The notes beneath the pieces were generated by a model. The model did not search any database. It was not told the origin of the DNA and worked only from the letters and a program-made list of their open reading frames with translations. The translations under genes and the position numbers were made by a program. Shown piece after piece: positions 8,006 through 17,075 of a stretch of 64,000 bases of DNA. Origin of the DNA: Bacillus sp. FJAT-28004 (GTDB taxonomy: Bacteria; Bacillota; Bacilli; Paenibacillales; Paenibacillaceae); assembly GCF_001280845.1 (NCBI RefSeq), contig NZ_LGHP01000001.1, positions 2,442,435 through 2,506,434 of the forward strand, given 5' to 3'. How positions within the stretch are numbered: the stretch's first letter is position 1; each line of letters begins with the position of its first letter.

Positions 8006-9445
8006 ATGACCCATCTGACTGAAGCTTATATCGATGCAATGGCTCCCAATGAGGGAGCAATCAAAAACGGTAATGATCTCGTTCGCAAAAATAGCTTTCA
8101 GAGATTATGCCGCACGGAAGATGGCTTGTTATTATTCGGGGAATGTAAGGGAAGCGGCAAAGAGCCCTATAGCTGCTCCGTTGATTTCGTTAAAGTCGAA
8201 CAGCCTGTATTTCGTTGTTCCTGTCCTAGTCGTCAATTTCCTTGCAAACATATATTGGGATTGATGTACGCATATGCTGGAGAAAAGGCTTTTACTATTG
8301 AAGAAATGCCTGCTGATATTGCAGATAAGCGAGAGAAAGCGGACAAGCGCGAAGAGAAGAAAAAGGAAGCTGCCGCGATTCCAGCTGGCACGGAGACTAA
8401 ACGCAAGGTTAACAAAAACGCCCTCGTCAAGAAGCTTGCTTCACAGCTCGAAGGGGTAGAGCTCGCTCACAAGCTCATTCAGCAAATCGTTCAAACCGGT
8501 TTAGCGGCCTTGGATAAAAGGTCTATTCGCATGTATGAGGAGCAAGCAAAGCAGCTTGGCAATCACTATGTACCCGGACTACAAGCGGCCTTTCGTGAGA
8601 TATTGGTTTCAGTAGGCTCTAGCGATAATCCTGAATCCATTTATTCTGAAGTTTGTGAACAGCTTGCTGCTTTGCATGCTTTAATTAAGCGCAGCCGTGA
8701 TTATCTGAAGGCACGTATGGAAGATCCGAACATCCCAATGGATATCACAAGTGTTCTAGAAGAAAAAATCGGCCATGCATGGCAGTTAGCAGAATTGCGT
8801 GAGCATGGACTTATCCGTGAAAATGTGGAGCTTATACAACTTTCTTTCCGCTCCTATTCCGACGAAGCACGCGGCGAGCATGTTGATGAAGGATATTGGG
8901 TACAGCTTCAAGCTGGCGAAATCGTCGTCACGCGCAGCTACCGACCTTTCCGAGCCGCCAAACATATGAAGGAAGAGGATAGCTTCTATATGGTTGTCCA
9001 AACGAAGGAGTTATTCACTTATCCAGGCGATCTGAATAAAAGAGTCCGCTGCGAGGATATGACGATTCGCGAGCTGAATCCAAGCGATCGTATTGTAATT
9101 CGTTCTTTTGCAGAGCGATCCTTTCCAGCAGCAATAAAAACGGTGAAAAATCAACTTAAAAACCCATTAGCAGACCATAACCCGGTCATGCTTCTTCATG
9201 CTGCTCAGGTGGCAAATACGGAAGGCGGTTATGTTCTGGTTGATGAGCAAGGAGCCAGACTTCCGCTGGATACCATATCAAAAATGGATCATCCTACTTT
9301 ACAGCTGTTCCGCAATTTAAACCAAGAGCTGCTTGCAAATGTGGCGGTACTGGTTATGTTCGAGGATCGTCTCACTGAAGGAAGGTTAGTCGCTCAGCCG
9401 TTGGCACTAATTACCGAGCAAGAAATGATCCGCTTATTCTATTAA
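8006..9445 (+). CDS. SWIM zinc-finger protein (YehQ-like), first gene of the MoxR/VWA operon
   Basis: A 479-residue protein. A SWIM-type zinc finger of the form CxCx(n)CxH is visible at Cys71, Cys73, Cys80 and His82 (CSCPSRQFPCKH); such fingers bind DNA or protein. A lysine/glutamate-rich linker (about 105-135) leads into a long alpha-helical region without a recognised catalytic motif. There is no signal peptide or membrane segment. It heads a tight operon with HEAT-like, MoxR ATPase, DUF5682-like and VWA genes; the same partner set without the HEAT protein occurs in E. coli as yehL/M/P/Q, whose function is not established. A GAGAGGGA ribosome binding site precedes the ATG. Confidence 0.8.
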   Translation: MTHLTEAYIDAMAPNEGAIKNGNDLVRKNSFQRLCRTEDGLLLFGECKGSGKEPYSCSVDFVKVEQPVFRCSCPSRQFPCKHILGLMYAYAGEKAFTIEEMPADIADKREKADKREEKKKEAAAIPAGTETKRKVNKNALVKKLASQLEGVELAHKLIQQIVQTGLAALDKRSIRMYEEQAKQLGNHYVPGLQAAFREILVSVGSSDNPESIYSEVCEQLAALHALIKRSRDYLKARMEDPNIPMDITSVLEEKIGHAWQLAELREHGLIRENVELIQLSFRSYSDEARGEHVDEGYWVQLQAGEIVVTRSYRPFRAAKHMKEEDSFYMVVQTKELFTYPGDLNKRVRCEDMTIRELNPSDRIVIRSFAERSFPAAIKTVKNQLKNPLADHNPVMLLHAAQVANTEGGYVLVDEQGARLPLDTISKMDHPTLQLFRNLNQELLANVAVLVMFEDRLTEGRLVAQPLALITEQEMIRLFY

Positions 9446-9466
9446 TGGTTGACGAAGGAGCCGAGT

Positions 9467-11275
9467 ATGAGTATCCCATTATTGCGAGAATTGCATGAAG
9501 ATGCCCGCCGTTTAGTCATAGCGGGTGCGGGTATGGCGGTAGATGATATGCGTTTAAAACGATTTCTTCCACAGTTGCAGCAGTTTGGTGAGAAGGCACC
9601 GATTTTCAAACGAGTAGCGGAAGAAGTAGAAGGTGTAACGCGTGCTCAGCAAGAAAATGCGGCAGACAAGCTATTGGATTTAATGGTATTACTGCAAGCA
9701 GTCTTGCATACGCAAAGTTCTATCGAAGCGCCAGGTGAACTGCTGCCCGCAGGAATCGAACAAACAAATAACAAAGTGATTACGAGCATCCCTTATCGAA
9801 AACTTAAGCCGCTCATAGATTCACTGACGCTTCGAGGGCCAAATCGACTGGAAGTCATTAAGCATGGGGTAGAAGCAGGACTGTTTATCGATATCAGAAC
9901 ATTCGCGCCAGCCGTAAACGCATTGAGGGACAGCTATTCTGAAATCGCAGATTATGTCGCAGAACATGTGATTCCACTAATAGGTTCGACTGCTTTGCCA
10001 ATTCTGCATGGGGAGTTCGATATGCAGGGAGGCAGCGGCGACGCGAGAATGCTCGTGTGTCTTTATAAGCTGACGGAGAACGAGAAAGAACTATGGCCGA
10101 CTCTGCTGTCTGCACAAAAGGACGGAGGTTTGCCGGTTCGCGTAGCAGCTATTTCCTTAACGGCTGGCTTGCCGAGCTTCGAGGAAGAATTGCTCGATCT
10201 ATCGCATGATCGGAAAAAGGAGGTTCGCAGCGCTGCATTAATGGCATTATCCCGCTTCCATTCCGCTCATGTCGTGGATCGATTGATGGATTCATTTAAG
10301 AAAAAAGATACGGACATAACTATCGCTCCCATCCAAGCGTGTGAACTCCCTGCATTAACCGAGCAATTGCTAACTTTCGGCTTAGAGCTGGTAGAACGCG
10401 CCGTTTCAGCTAAACAAGAAGAAGCTTGGAGGGAAAAGCTGACCGCCGTTCTTACTTGTCTAGAATCGAAAACAAACGATCTATCCGTAAGAGATTTTCT
10501 AATGCAAATGATAAATAATGATCAGCTTGATTTCAAAGAAATGGAACCGATGATGAGTCAAGCTGCTGACATTATATTAGATTCAAAAAATAATGAGGCA
10601 TTAGAATTTCTTCATGAGATTCGCGATCGGCGCTCCTATTTGATTGCATATTCGTTCAAAGCTGCACAGCAAGTGCTGAGCCCTGCAGATGTTTTTGATT
10701 TATATGAAGGATATGTAGTAGAGAAAAAGAGTAAAACAGCTCGCGAGCTTTTACAAGCCATTTATGAACTTACACCTCATTCGGTTGTTCAAGCCGTATT
10801 CGCGCATAATCAAGAGCAATGGAGCTGGGATGCAAGATGGGCAGATCGCTTTATCACATTAAATGAGGAAGAGCTGGTATGCCGATTAGTCGAACGTCCC
10901 AATGAGAAGGCAATCCACTATTTAGTCGAAAAAGCGAAAGTAGCGCCTCAGCTAATGAAGCAGCGATCGATCCATATTTTGTACACGCTATTCCGACTCG
11001 GACATACTGAAACGCCAGAGATGCTAATGTCAGCACTGGAGCTTTCTACACAAAAATCTTTTTATTATATGGACCGAGATTTGCAGCTATTAATTGCTAT
11101 GCTTCCTGGCAGATATGCGGAGAGGCTTCAGCAAATAGCAGAAAAAATGTCTAGTGAGCACTCACGTGACCAAATGAAGCAGCTAGCCGAACACATTGCC
11201 GCTAAGCCAGCGGAGCTTGAGTCGAAACCAGAAGGAGCGGGATTTCTAGCATGGATCAAAAACAAACTATTTTAA
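9467..11275 (+). CDS. HEAT-repeat-like scaffold protein in the MoxR/VWA operon
   Basis: A 602-residue, almost entirely helical protein. Around residues 215-275 there are HEAT-like helical pairs with alternating Leu/Ala and the typical VRSAALMAL segment (KEVRSAALMALSRFHSAHVV); other helices continue to the end. No enzymatic motif, signal peptide or membrane segment is seen. The ATG at 9467 has AAGGAG 6 bases upstream and is preferred over a TTG at 9449. The stop overlaps the following MoxR gene by 25 bases, so co-translation and physical interaction with the ATPase are likely. I infer a substrate adaptor or scaffold role. Confidence 0.7.
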   Translation: MSIPLLRELHEDARRLVIAGAGMAVDDMRLKRFLPQLQQFGEKAPIFKRVAEEVEGVTRAQQENAADKLLDLMVLLQAVLHTQSSIEAPGELLPAGIEQTNNKVITSIPYRKLKPLIDSLTLRGPNRLEVIKHGVEAGLFIDIRTFAPAVNALRDSYSEIADYVAEHVIPLIGSTALPILHGEFDMQGGSGDARMLVCLYKLTENEKELWPTLLSAQKDGGLPVRVAAISLTAGLPSFEEELLDLSHDRKKEVRSAALMALSRFHSAHVVDRLMDSFKKKDTDITIAPIQACELPALTEQLLTFGLELVERAVSAKQEEAWREKLTAVLTCLESKTNDLSVRDFLMQMINNDQLDFKEMEPMMSQAADIILDSKNNEALEFLHEIRDRRSYLIAYSFKAAQQVLSPADVFDLYEGYVVEKKSKTARELLQAIYELTPHSVVQAVFAHNQEQWSWDARWADRFITLNEEELVCRLVERPNEKAIHYLVEKAKVAPQLMKQRSIHILYTLFRLGHTETPEMLMSALELSTQKSFYYMDRDLQLLIAMLPGRYAERLQQIAEKMSSEHSRDQMKQLAEHIAAKPAELESKPEGAGFLAWIKNKLF

Positions 11276-12342
11276 GATTGCCTGCAGAGCTGTTATATGC
11301 GCATGAGCTGGAAGCGCTGAAAAAGCATGACAAAGGAGAGAAGCCGGCAGGCTGGCAGCTATCGCCGCGGGCTGTGTTAACTTTTATAACAGGTGGTCGC
11401 GCTGGTAAAGTTGAAATTACGCCAAAATACATTGGTCATACGAGATTAGTTGAAATTGCGATTGCGACACTGCTAACTGACCGTGCATTGCTGCTTATAG
11501 GGGAGCCAGGAACGGCGAAGTCATGGCTCTCAGAAAATCTGACGGCAGCCATTCACGGTGATTCATCAAAAGTCATTCAAGGAACCGCCGGAACGAGTGA
11601 AGAACAGGTACGATATTCTTGGAATTATGCGATGCTGCTAGCTAATGGACCATCCGAGGAAGCACTCGTCAAAAGTCCGATTTATCGTGCGATGGAAGCA
11701 GGAGGAATCTCGCGGTTTGAAGAAATATCACGATGTGCCTCAGAAGTCCAGGATGCTTTGATTTCCATTCTATCGGAAAAGACGATCTCTGTACCTGAGC
11801 TTGGCAGAGACATCCCGGCTGCGAGAGGTTTCTCCATTATTGCAACAGCGAATACGCGCGACCGCGGTGTCAACGATATGTCCGCAGCTTTAAAGCGGCG
11901 TTTCAACATCGTTGTGCTTCCGGCACCATCAGACTTAGAAACGGAAGTAACAATCGTTCGCAAACGCGTAAGCGAGATTGCTTCCAATTACCGGCTTGGT
12001 GAAGCGGTTCCCGAAGAGGAAGCGGTGCGCAAGGTCGTTACTATATTCCGCGAACTGCGCAGCGGGATGACTTTAGACGGCAAGGAAAAGCTGAAGCAGC
12101 CAAGCGGTGCAATCTCGACTGCGGAAGCAATATCCTTGCTGATCAATAGTATGGCGCTTGCAAGCAGCTTCGGCGATGGTCAAGTAGCCGAGGAAGATCT
12201 AGCTGCAGGCTTGCTCGGAGCGGTCGTTAAGGATGAAGCAAAAGATGATGCGGTGTGGAAGGAATATTTGGAGAATGTGATGAAAAAACGGGGAGCCGAG
12301 TGGCGAGGGCTATATCGTGCTTGCCGTGAGCTGAGTTCGTGA
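11251..12342 (+). CDS. MoxR-family AAA+ ATPase (YehL-like)
   Basis: A 363-residue AAA+ protein. Walker A is GEPGTAKS at residues 84-91, a Walker B-like acidic pair lies in GGISRFEEISR at about 150-160, sensor 1 is IIATANTRDRG at about 195-205, and a conserved Arg pair LKRRFN follows, as in MoxR proteins. MoxR ATPases act as chaperones with VWA-domain partners (RavA-ViaA, NorQ-NorD, CbbQ-CbbO) to insert cofactors or remodel complexes. Its start lies inside the HEAT-like gene and its TGA stop overlaps the GTG start of the next gene, a strong sign of coupled synthesis. The length agrees with E. coli YehL. The client is unknown. Confidence 0.88.
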   Translation: MDQKQTILRLPAELLYAHELEALKKHDKGEKPAGWQLSPRAVLTFITGGRAGKVEITPKYIGHTRLVEIAIATLLTDRALLLIGEPGTAKSWLSENLTAAIHGDSSKVIQGTAGTSEEQVRYSWNYAMLLANGPSEEALVKSPIYRAMEAGGISRFEEISRCASEVQDALISILSEKTISVPELGRDIPAARGFSIIATANTRDRGVNDMSAALKRRFNIVVLPAPSDLETEVTIVRKRVSEIASNYRLGEAVPEEEAVRKVVTIFRELRSGMTLDGKEKLKQPSGAISTAEAISLLINSMALASSFGDGQVAEEDLAAGLLGAVVKDEAKDDAVWKEYLENVMKKRGAEWRGLYRACRELSS

Positions 12343-14666
12343 GTACGGCTGCCGTATCCAATTACGGCGTCCATTTATTCGGCGTACGGCATCTCTCACC
12401 GACCGGAGCATTTCATTTGCAAGCTTTTCTTCAAGAAGTAAAGCCACAGCTCGTGCTCGTAGAAGGGCCTTCGGATGCAACGGAGCTCATTAGTCAAATC
12501 ACGTTAAAGGGTGTAAAGCCGCCTATTGCCATATTAGCTTATACTGATCAGCTGCCAATCCGAACGCTTGTTTTTCCGCTAGCGGAATATTCTCCGGAGT
12601 ATCAAGCATTCTTATGGGCAGCTAGAAATGGCGTTGAAGCTAGGTTCATTGACTTGCCGTCTGATGTATCGGTTAGCCTTCACGTGAAATTGAGTGCTGC
12701 TAGTGAAAAAGCTGGTTATGCTGAAGGCGCACGCACGCATCGTGAACAAATCAATGATCGTTATGAGCAAGTCGCCATTTCAGCGGGAGAATCAGATTAC
12801 GAAACCTATTGGGAACGTTCATTTGAACATAGCAGTGAGCCTAACACATACCGCCATGCCATTCATGCATTTTCAAGCGAGATGCGGCAGATTTCTGAGA
12901 CTGATGAACGTATTTATACGCCACTAGAGACTGCTCACAATGATATTCGCGAGGCTTATATGCGTGCACGGATTGCTGAAGCGATTGATGGTGGCATACC
13001 AGCTGATCGAATTGTAGTCGTAACCGGAGCGTATCACATTTCAGCACTTGAAGCGGGATTTGATGGCATGACTGAGCAAGAAGAGGCAGCATTGCCAAAG
13101 ATACCGACCAAGCTGACGCTTATGCCATATTCGTATTATAAGCTATCAAGTCATTCAGGCTATGGAGCAGGCAATGCGGCTCCGTCTTATTTTGAGCTTG
13201 CTTGGCAATGTTTAGTCAGCGGTGACCACGGGAAGTTGTCTTCGCTTTATTTAGCAACCATTGCGGGTTATATGCGGCAGAGTGGAAATTTCCGTTCAGC
13301 CGCATCAGTAATTGAAGCAGTAAGGCTAGCTGAATCACTGGCTTCCTTGCACGGAGGAAGATTGCCTACACTGCGTGATCTTCAAGATGCCGCAATTACT
13401 TGTCTCGGATATGGCGAGCTTTCGATTGTAGCTGATGCGCTCGCAAGAACGAATATCGGCACCGCAATCGGTTCTTTGCCAGACGGAATAAGTCAAACCC
13501 CTATTCAAGAGGATCTCATTCGGAATTTGAAGGGATTGAAGCTGGAAAAATATAAAACGACGGTGGCGACTGACCTAGAGCTTGATCTTCGGGAAAACAG
13601 AAGGGTGAAATCGGAGGATGCCGCTTTTCTTGATTTAAGAAGATCCTTTTTTCTTGAGCGCCTTCAGCTCCTAGAAATTAGCTTCGCTAAGAAGAGGGCA
13701 GTCAAACAGGACGGGGCAACATGGGCAGAGCATTGGGTGCTGCGCTGGACACCAGAAGCTGAGATTGAGGTCGTTGAGTCTATTATGAAAGGGGAGACGA
13801 TCGAGCTAGCTGCGGCTTTCTCGATCAAGGAGTCTTTGGCGCAGAGTGCTAACATACTCGAAGCAGCAGCACTCGTTAAAGCTGCATGGCAATGCGGGCT
13901 CCCTACATCAATGGAAGATGCTCGACGCACACTGCAGGAGCTGGCTGTTGAAGCCGGAGACTTTGCTCAAATTGCAGGGACACTTCGTGAGTTGTCTATA
14001 CTCGTTCAATTCGGCGATGTTCGAAAAATGGATACTGCTGTGCTCGTTCCTCTGCTTCAACAGTTATTTTTGAGAGGAACGCTACTCCTTGTTGATTCAT
14101 CAATATGCAGTGACGATGCCTCTACAAATATGGCTTCCGCGATCATCGATATACATGCGGTATCGCAGCAGCACTTTGAGGTTGTTGATGACGAGCGATG
14201 GGTGCAGCAGCTGGAGCAGCTTGCTTATCGCGATGATCGTAATGCTAAGCTGTCAGGTCTAGCATTCGCCTTGCTCCTTGAGCGTAACCTGATTGACAAT
14301 GAGCGGTTAGCACGAGAAGTGTCAAGGCGATTATCCCTAGGCATACCTGCTGATATCGGAGCAGGCTGGTTTGAAGGCATGTCACTCCGCAATCGTTATG
14401 TGCTGCTGTCTCGAAGGCAGTTATGGGAACAACTCGACCTTTATACGCAATCACTTGATGAAGAGCAATTCAGACGATCACTTGTGTTTCTTAGAAGAGC
14501 TTTTTCTTCCTTCGAAGCTAGAGAGAAAAACGCGATTGCACAATTATTGGGTGATTTATGGTGTTTTGGAACGATAGAGGCGGCAGATGTATTGCAGCGG
14601 CCACTCAGCAATGAGGAGCAACAAAAAATAGACGAACTCAATGAGTTCGACTTTGGAGACTTATAA
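12339..14666 (+). CDS. DUF5682 family protein (YehM-like), possible TraB/TIKI/EreA-type enzyme
   Basis: A 775-residue protein beginning with GTG, whose first bases overlap the stop of the ATPase gene. The N-terminal 250 residues hold three spaced motifs: HLFGVRHLSP at about 12-21, LVLVEGPSD at about 38-46 and VVVTGAYHISAL at about 228-239. Gly-x-x-His near the start, an early Glu, and a late (G/A)-x-H strand are the pattern of the EreA/ChaN/TraB/TIKI superfamily of putative metal-dependent hydrolases. I infer a distant relation; the family itself is not characterised. The remaining 500 residues are helical with no known motif. It is the largest member of the operon and could be the enzyme activated by the MoxR/VWA pair. 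Confidence 0.75.
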   Translation: MSTAAVSNYGVHLFGVRHLSPTGAFHLQAFLQEVKPQLVLVEGPSDATELISQITLKGVKPPIAILAYTDQLPIRTLVFPLAEYSPEYQAFLWAARNGVEARFIDLPSDVSVSLHVKLSAASEKAGYAEGARTHREQINDRYEQVAISAGESDYETYWERSFEHSSEPNTYRHAIHAFSSEMRQISETDERIYTPLETAHNDIREAYMRARIAEAIDGGIPADRIVVVTGAYHISALEAGFDGMTEQEEAALPKIPTKLTLMPYSYYKLSSHSGYGAGNAAPSYFELAWQCLVSGDHGKLSSLYLATIAGYMRQSGNFRSAASVIEAVRLAESLASLHGGRLPTLRDLQDAAITCLGYGELSIVADALARTNIGTAIGSLPDGISQTPIQEDLIRNLKGLKLEKYKTTVATDLELDLRENRRVKSEDAAFLDLRRSFFLERLQLLEISFAKKRAVKQDGATWAEHWVLRWTPEAEIEVVESIMKGETIELAAAFSIKESLAQSANILEAAALVKAAWQCGLPTSMEDARRTLQELAVEAGDFAQIAGTLRELSILVQFGDVRKMDTAVLVPLLQQLFLRGTLLLVDSSICSDDASTNMASAIIDIHAVSQQHFEVVDDERWVQQLEQLAYRDDRNAKLSGLAFALLLERNLIDNERLAREVSRRLSLGIPADIGAGWFEGMSLRNRYVLLSRRQLWEQLDLYTQSLDEEQFRRSLVFLRRAFSSFEAREKNAIAQLLGDLWCFGTIEAADVLQRPLSNEEQQKIDELNEFDFGDL

Positions 14667-14667
14667 C

Positions 14668-15876
14668 ATGAGCAATAATGAGCAGTTCGAACAATTAAAG
14701 CGCTGGCGCCTCATTCTGGGTCAATCTGCAAACGATAAGCTGACAGACATGGCGAGCGGTCAACAATTGCTCGATGATGAGCTTAGCTTGATGGATCAAG
14801 CACTTGCAGCCATTTACGATGATACATCGGAGATCATGACAGATAAGCAAAAAAACAGCGGCGGACGTTCAGCAAGTCTTGGCGCGTCATCTCCCAAACT
14901 AACAAAATGGCTTGGTGACGTACGGAGCTTCTTTCCCTCTGATATTGTGTCGGTTATTCAAGCGGATGCGATTGAACGGAAGGGCTTGACACAGCTGTTG
15001 TTCGAACCTGAGACGCTAAGTCAAGTGAAACCCGATATTCGGATGGTAGCGACACTCATTGCGTTAAAAGGGCGTATCCCAGAAAAAACAAAAGAAACGG
15101 CGAGATTGCTCGTACGTGAAGTAGTCGATGAAATATTGGCACGATTAGAGCATGAAATACGCCGTGCTGTTACAGGAGCTCTGAATCGAAGAAAACATTC
15201 ACCGCTGCCATCGATGACTGGTTTGGATTGGAAAACGACGATTCGCAGAAATTTGAAGCATTATGATTTGGATAGTCAAAAACTTATTCCGGAACGGTTT
15301 TATTTTTTTGAACGAGCTCGGCGAAGTAAGGAATGGACAGTCATTCTTGATATTGATCAAAGCGGATCCATGGCGGATTCGGTCATTTACGCTTCCATTA
15401 TTGGCTCTATTTTTGCCAGTTTGCCTGCCCTTGATACACATGTTGTTGCATTCGATACGGAGGTTGTCGATTTAAGTGAGCAATGTGCCAATGATCCGGT
15501 CGATATGTTATTCGGCATTCAGCTCGGTGGCGGGACAGACATCAACAAATCGGTTCAATATTGCGAGCAGTTCATCAGCGACCCAAAGAAAACGTTGTTT
15601 ATTCTTATTTCGGATCTCTATGAAGGCGGCAATCAAGCATCACTTATTAGGCGGATGGAGAACATGCGGCAATCTGGGGTTAGCGTCATTTGTTTGTTAG
15701 CCTTGTCGGATAGCGGCACTCCTTCCTATGATGTAGCACTCGCGAAGCGGCTGTCTACATTCGGTATTCCTTGCTTCGGCTGTACGCCAGACCGGCTCCC
15801 AGAGCTGATTGCGGGTGCGCTGCAAGGGCGAGATTTGCAGGAGCTTGCCGGTGCAATCGATCCAGCGGGCAAATAA
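14668..15876 (+). CDS. VWA (von Willebrand factor A) domain protein (YehP-like)
   Basis: A 402-residue cytoplasmic protein. The C-terminal half is a VWA domain with a complete MIDAS opening DIDQSGSMADS at about residue 228 (DxSxS), followed by LGGGTDINKS carrying the conserved Thr, and the acidic strand FILISDLYEGG. The N-terminal 200 residues are helical and charged. The ATG at 14668 is preferred because TTGGAGA lies about 9 bases upstream; an ATG at 14641 inside the previous gene lacks one. VWA partners of MoxR ATPases bind the ATPase and the client through the MIDAS metal. It is the last gene of the operon; E. coli YehP is of similar size. Confidence 0.87.
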   Translation: MSNNEQFEQLKRWRLILGQSANDKLTDMASGQQLLDDELSLMDQALAAIYDDTSEIMTDKQKNSGGRSASLGASSPKLTKWLGDVRSFFPSDIVSVIQADAIERKGLTQLLFEPETLSQVKPDIRMVATLIALKGRIPEKTKETARLLVREVVDEILARLEHEIRRAVTGALNRRKHSPLPSMTGLDWKTTIRRNLKHYDLDSQKLIPERFYFFERARRSKEWTVILDIDQSGSMADSVIYASIIGSIFASLPALDTHVVAFDTEVVDLSEQCANDPVDMLFGIQLGGGTDINKSVQYCEQFISDPKKTLFILISDLYEGGNQASLIRRMENMRQSGVSVICLLALSDSGTPSYDVALAKRLSTFGIPCFGCTPDRLPELIAGALQGRDLQELAGAIDPAGK

Positions 15877-15946
15877 ACCTTATAAACAATTTATGGAATC
15901 TTAAGCTTTAATTAAACTTTACTTACAAGCCTCTTAACGATTGACG

Positions 15947-15968
15947 GTTATCTTTAGTTATAGATAAC
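15947..15968. promoter_or_regulatory. Inverted repeat upstream of the Van-like operon
   Basis: GTTATCT (15947-15953) and AGATAAC (15962-15968) form a perfect 7-bp inverted repeat with an 8-base spacer, 25 bases before the start codon of the ligase gene. A TTGACG -35-like hexamer lies just upstream at 15941-15946, but no well-spaced -10 is seen. It could be an operator. No vanRS-type regulator gene is in the neighbourhood. Confidence 0.4.
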
Positions 15969-15993
15969 AAGTCGATTTTAGGAGGTTTTTTTC

Positions 15994-17070
15994 ATGCAAA
16001 CAAAACTCTATGTCCTATACGGTGGTAAATCCGTCGAGCATGAGGTTTCATTAAAAACAGCATATACGGTCATAAATTCTATAGATGATTCTAAATTTGA
16101 AGTATTCCCAATCTATATTACTCGTGAAGGACTATGGTGTACGCCAGACAAGCTAAATCGTGAAGGACTTCAATTAAACGATCTCATTGCCTTGCCGAAG
16201 CATAGGAGCGAAGCTCAGTCCATCGGACAGGTGTTAATTAATCAATTAGCATTATCAGGGAAAAAAGTCGTCTTGCCGCTGCTGCATGGCTCGTATGGAG
16301 AGGATGGAACCGTACAAGGACTGCTGGAATTGCTCAATGTTCCGTATGTTGGAAATGGTGTATTGTCCTCAGCTCTTACGCTGGACAAAGCCATATCGAA
16401 GCAGCTGTTAGCGCAAGCTGATATTCATCAGGTCGATTATCTGGTATATCGATATGATCAATGGCTGGAAGATCATTCGCAAGTGCTGCAAAAGGCAGAG
16501 GAAACGATTGGCTATCCTTGTTATGTGAAGCCTGCTTCACTTGGATCAAGCATCGGCATAAGCAGATGCCACGGCAAACAAGAGTTGGTTGCAGGCATTA
16601 CAGAAGCATTTAAGTATGACAACAAAATCGTGGTTGAGAGCGAAGTGTTAGGTAGAGAAATACAAGTGGCTGTTATGGGTAATGAGAAGCCGTTTGCTTC
16701 ACTGCCAGGTGAATTCATACACAACCATGTATTTTTCGACTTTGAGTCCAAATACATGGACAAGCAGCTTACGATGTCGATTCCAGCCCTATTATCCGAA
16801 GAAATCACATCGCAAATTAGGGAGCTTGCCATCAAAGCTTATCACGTGCATAGCTGCTCGGGGCTTGCCAGGGTAGATTTTTTCTTAGATGGTGAAGGTC
16901 AGTTGTATTTGAATGAAATCAATGCGCTGCCTGGATTTACGAATTATAGCATGTATCCGGTGATGTGGGAGCGTACGAATGGTACCCGTTATTCAGAGCT
17001 AGTCGAGAAATTAATTGATTATGCTTTCACGCGTCATGCCGAAAAACAATCAATTCAGTATACGAGGTGA
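15994..17070 (+). CDS. D-alanine--D-alanine/D-serine ligase, Van-type
   Basis: A 358-residue ATP-grasp ligase. The opening LYGGKSVEHEVSL, the strand VLPLLHGSYGEDGTVQG, the ATP-binding KPASLGSSIGIS and the end LNEINALPGFTNYSMYP are diagnostic of Ddl/Van ligases. The omega loop reads FFDFESKYMD; it keeps the KY pair of D-Ala-D-Ala and D-Ala-D-Ser ligases and lacks the His of D-Ala-D-Lac ligases (VanA/B), so D-lactate specificity is unlikely. The downstream racemase, VanXY-like peptidase and VanT-like membrane protein argue for D-Ala-D-Ser. An AGGAGG site precedes the start. The stop overlaps the region just before the racemase gene. It could instead be a second D-Ala-D-Ala ligase. Confidence 0.85.
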   Translation: MQTKLYVLYGGKSVEHEVSLKTAYTVINSIDDSKFEVFPIYITREGLWCTPDKLNREGLQLNDLIALPKHRSEAQSIGQVLINQLALSGKKVVLPLLHGSYGEDGTVQGLLELLNVPYVGNGVLSSALTLDKAISKQLLAQADIHQVDYLVYRYDQWLEDHSQVLQKAEETIGYPCYVKPASLGSSIGISRCHGKQELVAGITEAFKYDNKIVVESEVLGREIQVAVMGNEKPFASLPGEFIHNHVFFDFESKYMDKQLTMSIPALLSEEITSQIRELAIKAYHVHSCSGLARVDFFLDGEGQLYLNEINALPGFTNYSMYPVMWERTNGTRYSELVEKLIDYAFTRHAEKQSIQYTR

Positions 17071-17075
17071 TCGAT

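Noticed and set aside
15994..17070. VanA/VanB-type D-Ala-D-Lac ligase
   Set aside because: The omega loop keeps a KY pair instead of the His of D-lactate ligases, and no vanH-type dehydrogenase is adjacent.
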